Positions 57,121 to 64,000 of a stretch of 64,000 nt of DNA are shown here, in pieces. How positions within the stretch are numbered: the stretch's first letter is position 1; each line of letters opens with the position of its first letter. The position numbers and the translations under genes are program-made. Source of the stretch: Euclidia mi (taxonomy: Eukaryota > Arthropoda > Insecta > Lepidoptera > Erebidae); assembly GCA_944739405.2 (NCBI GenBank), contig OX123186.2, positions 37,743,551-37,807,550 of the forward strand, written 5' to 3'. The notes beneath the pieces were generated by a model, which saw only the letters and a list, made by a program, of their open reading frames with translations, searched no databases and was not told the origin of the DNA.

Positions 57121-57770
57121 TTGATAGCGGCATGAGCATGGTACGCAATATGAGCTGCCCTTGCAGTTAGCCGGGTGGCGGATAGCCGTAACCCCAACCG
57201 AAGTGTGCGGTTACCGCGCAAACTAGCACTAGCCGCGTAGTGTGTAAGGCAACCGTCCGGCTGGCCGTCAGTCGACCGGAGTAGTGCAACCGCAACGCAG
57301 TGCGAATAAAAATACTGTCTCGTACAAGTTTTTGATTGCAGTCAGCCGCAGGGCTGGCCGCATTCCCGCATAGTGCGTAAGTTAGGGCTTCAGAAAGAGA
57401 TCTCTCTCTTCCTCTCATTTAAGTGCTAGGCACTTGTCGGTGTAGCAATTTCCATTTGTCTCTCTCAAGTGTCATCTCCTTTAGCTCCTTGTAGGTACTT
57501 GAACTTTCAGTCTCGATACCATTTTCGAGTACCGGGAAACATTGAGACTCAGCCCGGTCTCGAAATTCCCAGAAAAATGAGACTTCCGAGACTCCTTAAA
57601 AAAAGGTTTCATACTCATAGGTAAGATATTTATGCAGTTAATACAATAAGTGTTATTAAATGGACTTTATTAATCAACAGACTTGTTTGTGTTAACAAAA
57701 AAAATTATGTTTTTTTTTATTTTTGTAATAGGCACGTAAAAAGCAAAGGACATTCGATGTGATAAATAAA
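57121..57770. other. GC-rich patch (57125-57395) and repeat debris
   Basis: gccgcgtagtgtgt, gtgcggttaccgc and ccgcatagtgcg words suggest inverted ends of an unidentified DNA element at about 57190-57390. 57490-57600 has repeated ctcgatacc/gtctcgaaa words seen again at 58020-58130. No gene. Confidence 0.3.
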
Positions 57771-57774
57771 GAGG

Positions 57775-57965
57775 ATCTGATCTTATTACAAAATAGCCCG
57801 CCTTAGAAAAACCTCTCTGTGTTTCGACGCTAGTTTTTCGTTTCGTTTTTCGTGTGACGGGACCGACAGCTTTACGTGCCCTCCAAAGCACGGTGACCCG
57901 TACAAGCGTTGCTTAACTTTGCCGATCTGTTACGAACGACAAGCCAAGCCTCGCTATGACGCTAG
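57775..57965 (-). mobile_element. 5S-rRNA-headed SINE, 3' truncated
   Basis: Reverse of the 21246 element: the 5S-like agttaagcaacg lies near 57905-57917 and ggagggcacgtaaagctgtc near 57865-57885. The tail differs or is lost. Confidence 0.7.
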
Positions 57966-58157
57966 TAGGGGGTAGACAATAAACAAGTAAAGCACTGATT
58001 TAAATGCTTTCCTCTGTCACGACTAATTCTCGAAAGCCTCGATAGTGTCGAAAACTGGAGGTAGCAGTCTCGAGTCTCGAAAACACAATAAAATTGTCGA
58101 GAATCTCGAAATTTTTAAGACCGAGACTGCCCGCACCCTTACAATATATATATGATA

Positions 58158-58290
58158 CTAGCAGCCCTTCCCGGCTTCGCACGGGTGGACATTTATTTTT
58201 TAAATAATATGTGGCGCCATTCAAACTACATCCTACTATTTATACCTATTTATTCTCCTCTCAACATATCCCTCACATTTTCCATTTCTC
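58158..58290 (-). mobile_element. Helitron-like 3' end
   Basis: ctagcagcccttcccggctt cgcacgggtgg at the edge, resembling a reversed GC hairpin next to CTAG. Confidence 0.35.
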
Positions 58291-59225
58291 GTAAACTAAG
58301 ACCCTAACTACACAAAATCATTAACATTTTCCTCTTTTTCACCTCCTATCATTATGTTACATGCAGTTACACTATTTTCCCTTTCTATGACCATGACCTT
58401 AGTCTTGTTTACACTCACTTTCATGCTCTTCTTCTTATGCGCCTCATTCATCATGGTGACAATCTACTGCAAATCAGACGCTGACTTCGCAAAAAGAACC
58501 TGATAGTTAGTGTATAGAGGGGTCTTAAACACAGTTTCATCCATTCTTAATTCACATTCAGACTCTTTTAAATCAGTCAACAACTGACCATGAACAGATT
58601 GGACAGTCAAAAACACGTTACACATCCTTGTCGAATACCACGATCTATGTTAAACCAGTCCCTGTAGGCCCCGTTTATTCTGACACTGGCAATTGAATCC
58701 CTATCTGAAAATGTGAGTGCCCGTATCAGACTGTTGCTCACTCCATACACAGATAGTGTCGACAGAAGTTCATCCTTCACCACTCGATCGTAAGCCTTTT
58801 ACAGGTGAATAAAGGCGCAGAAAACCTTCTGGTGTTTCATTAAGATTTTCTCTGAAATGCACCTGAAGGAAAAGACTTGATCCGTACATCCCATTCCCTT
58901 TTTGAATCCCGCTCGCACATCCCAAATTTTACTATCAGTTTCAGAGATCTCTCTTTCGATCTTTGCATTCAATTTGCCAACAACACTCAAGAGGCTTATA
59001 CTGTGATTTTTTGGATGCATGCTGAGGCCCTTTGCCCTTGTAGCGTGTACCGTTTGCCCTAATATGACGGGCCCTGTTCCAGTCACTTGGTACGTGACCG
59101 GTCCGCCAACATGTATTAAACAGTAGGTACAGCAGGCTTGCAGCGATGCCTTGAGCATCAGCAGATACCCTAAAATATCCCGCAGCTTTAGCCGCTTTTA
59201 TACTTTTCAAATATTTTAAGTTATT
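58291..59225 (-). pseudogene. LINE reverse transcriptase remnant
   Basis: Reverse strand: GHVPSDWNRARH, then KNHSISLLSVVGKLNAKIER, DVRAGFKKGMGCTDQVFSFR, AFIHL with a stop, AYDRVV, LLSTLSVYGVSNSLIRAL, VRINGAYRDWFNIDRGIRQG. These are RT domains 1-4. The YADD-containing region is broken. Related to the tail at 50085-51300, possibly the same family. Confidence 0.78.
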
Positions 59226-59552
59226 TATAATGCAAAAAATCTATACTATTTATTTAAGTACTGTTACATTTTTTTTGCAAAATTTATTTGGATTAAGAGT
59301 AGAAAGTGTTGTTGTGCACTACCCGATTTTATTCCGTGAGCGACGTAAAACGGCGGAAGGAAAATACACGAAACAAATAGTACCTTTGCGTAGAGAAAGG
59401 AAAACTCGACATGATAGTCTATACCAACTCGTCTGGTCAGGGTGGTATTGTAGGCCAAGTCCCATTGACTCACCATAGTCATAATGCTATTGGGATGCAA
59501 ATTAGAAGAGGCCTATGTCCAGCAATGGATTGCCGAAGGCTGGTGACTATTA

Positions 59553-59755
59553 CGTATGGCGTAGTGGTTTAAGCATCGCTGTTTAACTCTGCACTACGTG
59601 TCGTGGGTTCGATGCCCACACGAAACAACACTATGTGTGGTCGACAATTTGCTGTTTCGAGCCTGGGTGTTATTTGTTTCCGTTGACTGAATGTTTGTAA
59701 AGTTGCTCTCGATACAGGATATATTTTTAGTGCGGGAGTCTTCTTAAAAGGAAAT
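59553..59755 (+). mobile_element. tRNA-headed SINE
   Basis: A box tggcgtagtggtttaagc, B box gtgggttcgatgcccacacg, body gagcctgggtgttatttg, tail cgatacaggatatatttt. Same family as 17638-17845, opposite orientation. Confidence 0.82.
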
Positions 59756-60598
59756 ACATTTTCATAAAATTGTGTGATAAACTAATATTACAAAGCTGGA
59801 GAGTTGGTTTATTTGTTTGCTTGAACGCGCTAGTCTCGAGATCAACTGGCCTAATTTGAATAATTATTTTTGTGTTTAATCGAAAAATAATTTATTTATC
59901 GAGGAAGCCCATGATAGTCTTTATAACATTATGCTATGAGTCACGGGTGCGGCGCAGTAGCCTTAAATAGCATAGGTGTAGCCACGTTCTCAGGTATCCA
60001 TCCACAAACCTATTTTGCTTCTCCACGTTTTTTAGTTTCATATTTAAGTTATACCGTTCTTCTTCCCTGTGCTCGTGGATTTAGGATACAAAGTGTTACT
60101 ATCATATTTCATTCCGTGGGTGTCTAAAGACGCGACTAAGGAAACACGAAGCATATATATACTTTACGAAGATATGGAAAACTCTACATCAAACTTCATA
60201 CCCCTGGCCAGCGTGGTTATAGTACGCCAAATCTTCCTATTGACTCACTGCTAACGTGATGCACATGTCCTGGAGTGGACTGCTAAATTATGTATGTGAA
60301 TAAATGGTATACTTTTTAGTTTTAAGTAGGTAGGTACTTTGAGTAATTTATTTCCAGGCAATTGTCTACATTTTCATTTGATGCACCCCTCTGCCGTACT
60401 TTTACATTCGTAATGTCTTTTAAATGGCATGTTCAATTTAAATAATACAAAGTTTAATCCCACAGGCATTGAAATAGTCTTCTTGAACATAAAATTATTT
60501 ATTTCATTATTATTGTTCATACATGAACATGCCATTTCAGCGATATAATCCTGCGTGAGTATTTATGGCAACACAGATTGTTCGTGATTTATATTAAA
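59756..60598. other. Non-coding stretch
   Basis: 59800-59850 has gcttgaacgcgctagtctcg, resembling the 5' part of the array Helitrons, then unrelated AT-rich sequence. No gene. Confidence 0.3.
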
Positions 60599-60721
60599 CT
60601 AGCTGACCCAGCGAACTCCGTATCGCCTTTTTAAGTTTTTATTTAATTCCCTTTTACTTCAAATAGTATTAATCTGATAGAAAAACGCACAGACACAGAA
60701 ATAGGCACATTTGAATATAGA

Positions 60722-62518
60722 GTGTTACATAAGGAAGTAAAAAGAAGTATCAGAAAAGATCTAAGAAATTTAAATACACATTTAGTAAAAACAGCTATAG
60801 AGAAAAACTCATCCTTGAGGATTTTAAAGCGAGGAGTTACAAAAGCCAAATCTTGGATCAATAGTTTAGTCGATGATAGAGGTATAAGGCATAACAACCG
60901 AGAGAAAGTTATAGCGACAAAGTTCTATGAATCACTATATTCTGATAATGCGCAAGTTGATACAAGTCCAGAATACGCCTTGCCAGATTCCATTCCACCC
61001 ATAGACGCTTCTGAAGTACAAAGAGTACTAAATACAAAATGCCTTATAACAAAAGTCCCGACAGGATGGCGTTACTACCGAAGCTCTAAGGATCGGCTCT
61101 AGCTCGTTGATATTGCCCCTGACAAAATTATTTAACACCATTCTGAGCTAGGGTAAGATTCCACAAACAATGTGTCATGCCAACATAATTCTTCTGCATA
61201 AGAAAGGTAACAAAACTGACATCAACAACTACCGCCCGATAAATTTAACATCGCATATTTATAAAGCATTTATCAAAGTCGTGCATAATCGTATAGATGG
61301 GAAATTAGACATACATCAACCACCTGAACAAGCTGGATTCCGCCCTAGTTTTTCTACAACCGACCATCTCCACACTCTGAACCAATTATTGGAGAAACCT
61401 AGAGAATTTAACAAACCACTGTACTTGGCCTTCATTGATTACACGAAGGCTTTCGATAGTATCAAACATTCTGAAATATTCCGTGCTCTAAAAAACCAAA
61501 ACATTGAGAAATAGTATATTCAACTGGGGCCCGATTCTCCTAAATAAATTTGTTCATAATACAGTTTCGATATAATGTCAGTGTCACAAATGGTATTCTC
61601 CTAAATTAACAGATATTTAAATGAAATTGTAATGAGATCGTAAATTGAATCAAGTGTCAAATATGTGTCAACGACGAACTGTTTATTTCGAATTATACGA
61701 TAATGACATTTGGTTAGCAGAATACCGATTTTGAGTCAATTCAAACATAATCTCATTCCGTTCAAAATATAATTTCAATGTCATATAAAATAGGAGAATT
61801 GGCCCCCTGATTAAAAGTATATACACCAATAGCTCCGCTAATATTAAGCTAGATAGCACTGGGCCTTCGTTTAAAATACGGTAGGGTGTTAAACAGGGTG
61901 ATCCGCTTTCCCCTAAGTTATTCACCAGCACACTCGAGGACATGTTCAAGACTCTGGCAACATCTTGGAACGCAAAGGGTATTTCTGTCCGCGACATAAG
62001 ACTTACAAATCTCCGATTCGTAGACGATATAGTTCTTTTTGCTTCCGCAGCTCTGGAACTTCAGACCATGCTCCAAGATCTGAGCACAGCAGGCCTCAGG
62101 GTGGGACTAGCGATGAACCGGTCGAAAACCAAAATATTGACTAACAGCACCAAATATAGAGTCAAGGTGGATGGGCAGGAGTTACACTACGTCGATGAGT
62201 ACATCTATTTAGGCCAGATAGTTTCTTACGAAAACAGGCTAGACAGGGAAATTGATCGTCGTATTGAAAATGCCTGGAAAAGCTTCTGGTCCATGAAGAC
62301 ACTAATGAAGGGTGATCTGCCGATATCCCTGAAGCGAAACCTCATGGATATGTGTATTCTTCTTTCTAACTCTGTGGGTGCCAGAAGATAGAGGACGTCG
62401 CCGAGGCTGGCCCCGAAAGAGGTGGCGGGATGACTTAGACGCCTACCACAAGAACTGGCCTGAGATTGCGTGCGACAAACATGCCTGGAAAGATTTGGGG
62501 GAGGCCTTTGCCTTTTGG
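60722..62518 (+). pseudogene. RTE-type reverse transcriptase, broken
   Basis: Upstream linker 60722-61102 (KAKSWINSLVDDRG); RT domain 61170-61514: ILLHKKGNKTDINNYRPINL, GFRPSFSTTDHLHTL, AFIDYTKAFDSI. After the MITE: GVKQGDPLSPKLFTSTLEDM (61885) and LRFVDDIVLFAS (62010, catalytic FVDD). Then YIYLGQIVSYENR, and RGWPRKRWRDDLDAY to DSVG stop near 62530. At least two frameshifts plus the MITE make it non-functional. Confidence 0.85.
61527..61806. mobile_element. MITE with CTG target duplication
   Basis: TIRs gggcccgattctcc and, inverted, ggggccaattctcc; CTG on both sides (61524-61526, 61807-61809). Same family as 11011-11251. Confidence 0.75.
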
Positions 62519-62562
62519 GACAGCGTTGGCTAATAAAAAAATAAAAAAAATAAATTCCCTTT

Positions 62563-62910
62563 GCGATAGCCTAGTGGAGATCCCAACAGACTGCCATGCA
62601 GAGGGTATCGCGTTTGAATCCACGGCGCGCACCAATGACTTTTCGGAGTTATGTGCGCAATGAATTGTTAATTATCGCTTGTCCCGTGCCTCGGAGAGCA
62701 CGTAAAGCCGTCGGTCCCGGTTGTCATGAAGATCTTTGACAGTCGTTACAGGGCTTCAGTACCTTCTAAATAAACTGACACTAGTCTAAACCATGGGATA
62801 TAGCTATCCCTTCGGGTTGCAGAGGTCAGACAGGCAGTCGCTCTGTGGAAAAGCTTAATATCCAGCCAAATCCGGTTAGACTAAGCTAAGTAAGCTAAGA
62901 GGATAAAAAT
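62563..62910 (+). mobile_element. tRNA-headed SINE next to the RTE tail
   Basis: Head gcgatagcctagtggagatc, B box gcgtttgaatcc, body gagagcacgtaaagccgtcg, tail words gaggtcagacaggcag. It ends at a third aattccctttt copy (62913-62923), so it shares the LINE's target word. Confidence 0.78.
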
Positions 62911-64000
62911 TTAATTCCCTTTTGCAAGCCCCTTTTCCAAAGTTACCATTGACTTAGCGCTTAATCTCTTATCATTTCAGAGTCTATAAATGACGAACAA
63001 ACAAACATAGATTTTTATATAATATTGAATTCCCCATTCCTTAAAATATCGGAGACGATACCCATATCGACTTTAAAAAAAAGCCCGTCCACCATCTTTG
63101 ACTTCCTATCCGCTATCGTTAATCACGAAATAGATGTTGTATTTGGATTCACCATCCCTTAAATCATCAGAGACGATACCCATATCGATTTTTTAAATTT
63201 TTCTCATCCGCCATCTTTGATTTCCCATCCGCCATCTTGAATCACGAAATAGATGTTGTATTTGGATTCCCCATCGCTTTAAACATCGGAGACGATAACC
63301 ACATTGATTTAAAAAAGAACTCCCTCCGCCATCTTTGATCACGAAATAGATGGTGTTTTTGAATTCCCCATTCCTTAAAATATCGGAGACGATACCCATA
63401 TTTCCTATCCGCCATCTTTGATCACGAAACAAATGTTGTATTTGGATGCCCCATCCCTTTTAACATCGCAGACGATACCAATATTGATTTTCAAAATTTT
63501 CCCATCCACCATCTTTGATTTCCCATCCGCCATCTTTGATCACGAAATAGATGTTATATTTCGATTCCCCACCCCTTGAAATATCGAAGGCGATACCCAT
63601 ATTGATTTCTAAAATTTTCTCATCCACCATCTTTGATTTCCCGTCCGCCATCTTCGATCACTAAATAAATTTCATATTATTAATCAGCGTCCCGACAATC
63701 TCGATTATTTTTGTCTGGCCCCTAAAAGTTGTGGCGTAATTTTATATAGCCTTTCGGAATAACTGGGCTATCATAGGCAATAATTTTTTTTTTAATCCGA
63801 CTGCTAGTTCCTGAGATTAGCCGACATTATCTTTTAGCCTTTTTAGCCTTTTGCCTGGCTCCAAAGGGTCGAAGCGTTATGTTATATAGCCTATAGCCTT
63901 CCGGAATAACTGGGCTATCGTATACAAAAAGACTTTTTCAGATCCGACCGGTAGTTCCTGAGATTAGCGCGTTCAAACAAACAAACAAATAAACTCTTCC

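Larger units (their letters stand above)
60656..62550 (+). mobile_element. RTE-clade LINE, 5' truncated, inserted in the Helitron
   Basis: Flanked by ttaattccctttt (60643-60655) and taaattcccttt (62551-62562). Ends in an ataaaaaaaataaa-type tail. A MITE (61527-61806) is inserted in the RT. Ends of all layers are visible, giving the order Helitron, LINE, MITE. Confidence 0.82.
60599..64000 (-). mobile_element. Array Helitron copy 3, interrupted, 5' end beyond the window
   Basis: CTAG and the reversed end gctgacccagcgaactccg at 60599; the body resumes at 62911 and carries reversed gatggcgg-type units at 63040-63660. The window ends in the reversed aagagtttgtttgtttg 5' region, some 20 bp short of the expected TC. 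An RTE LINE and a SINE are inserted at 60656-62910. Confidence 0.82.

Overview
The window is insect nuclear DNA, most likely from a moth or butterfly. It has spliced genes with short exons, many Helitrons (5' TC, 3' CTAG, inserted between A and T), tRNA- and 5S-headed SINEs, RTE- and Jockey-type LINEs, a BEL/Pao element, and a short TTAGG-type run. I see no bacterial-style operon, no CRISPR array and no true tRNA or rRNA gene. Most of the 64 kb is transposon debris; the only clear host genes belong to the malic enzyme family.

Host genes. On the minus strand (43904 to 35136) ten exons join in phase into 549 codons of a canonical malic enzyme; only the short N-terminal exon is missing from what I can see. 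On the plus strand (406 to about 6714) four exons encode the N-terminal half of a diverged malic enzyme. In it the catalytic tyrosine is a lysine, the GLGDLG loop is replaced, the last donor has moved so that phase changes, and a stop follows soon after. The C-terminal NAD(P)-binding half is absent.

Tandem duplication. 2993-19993 (unit A) and 20002-32925 (unit B) are head-to-tail copies that differ by small changes plus clean insertions. Unit A alone has a mariner-like element with an uninterrupted transposase (3536-6488), a long-TIR element with a cysteine-rich ORF (9590-11862) and a Helitron (17219-17388). Unit B alone has a 5S-headed SINE (21246-21505) and a TIR element with a 60-bp palindrome (22385-23424). 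Each copy therefore gives the empty site for the other's insertions. Each unit holds one diverged malic-enzyme exon and ends in a degraded Helitron helicase. A matching helicase fragment at 1-330 hints that the array extends to the left.

Right of the duplications. 33-35 kb is the remaining helicase and the 3' flank of the minus-strand malic enzyme gene. 35-44 kb is that gene, with Helitrons, a 9-bp-TSD TIR element and a 282-bp inverted repeat in its introns. 44-49.5 kb holds a GC-rich repeat pair, a 2.3-kb Helitron with an internal tandem array, an hAT-like MITE, a SINE and a long GT microsatellite. 50-60 kb holds LINE fragments, a 742-bp insertion with 5-bp TSD, and an internally deleted BEL/Pao element. 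60.6-64 kb is a third copy of the array Helitron (minus strand), interrupted by an RTE LINE and a SINE.

Calls rest on reading motifs, splice signals, phases, terminal repeats and target-site duplications by eye. No search or alignment program was run.
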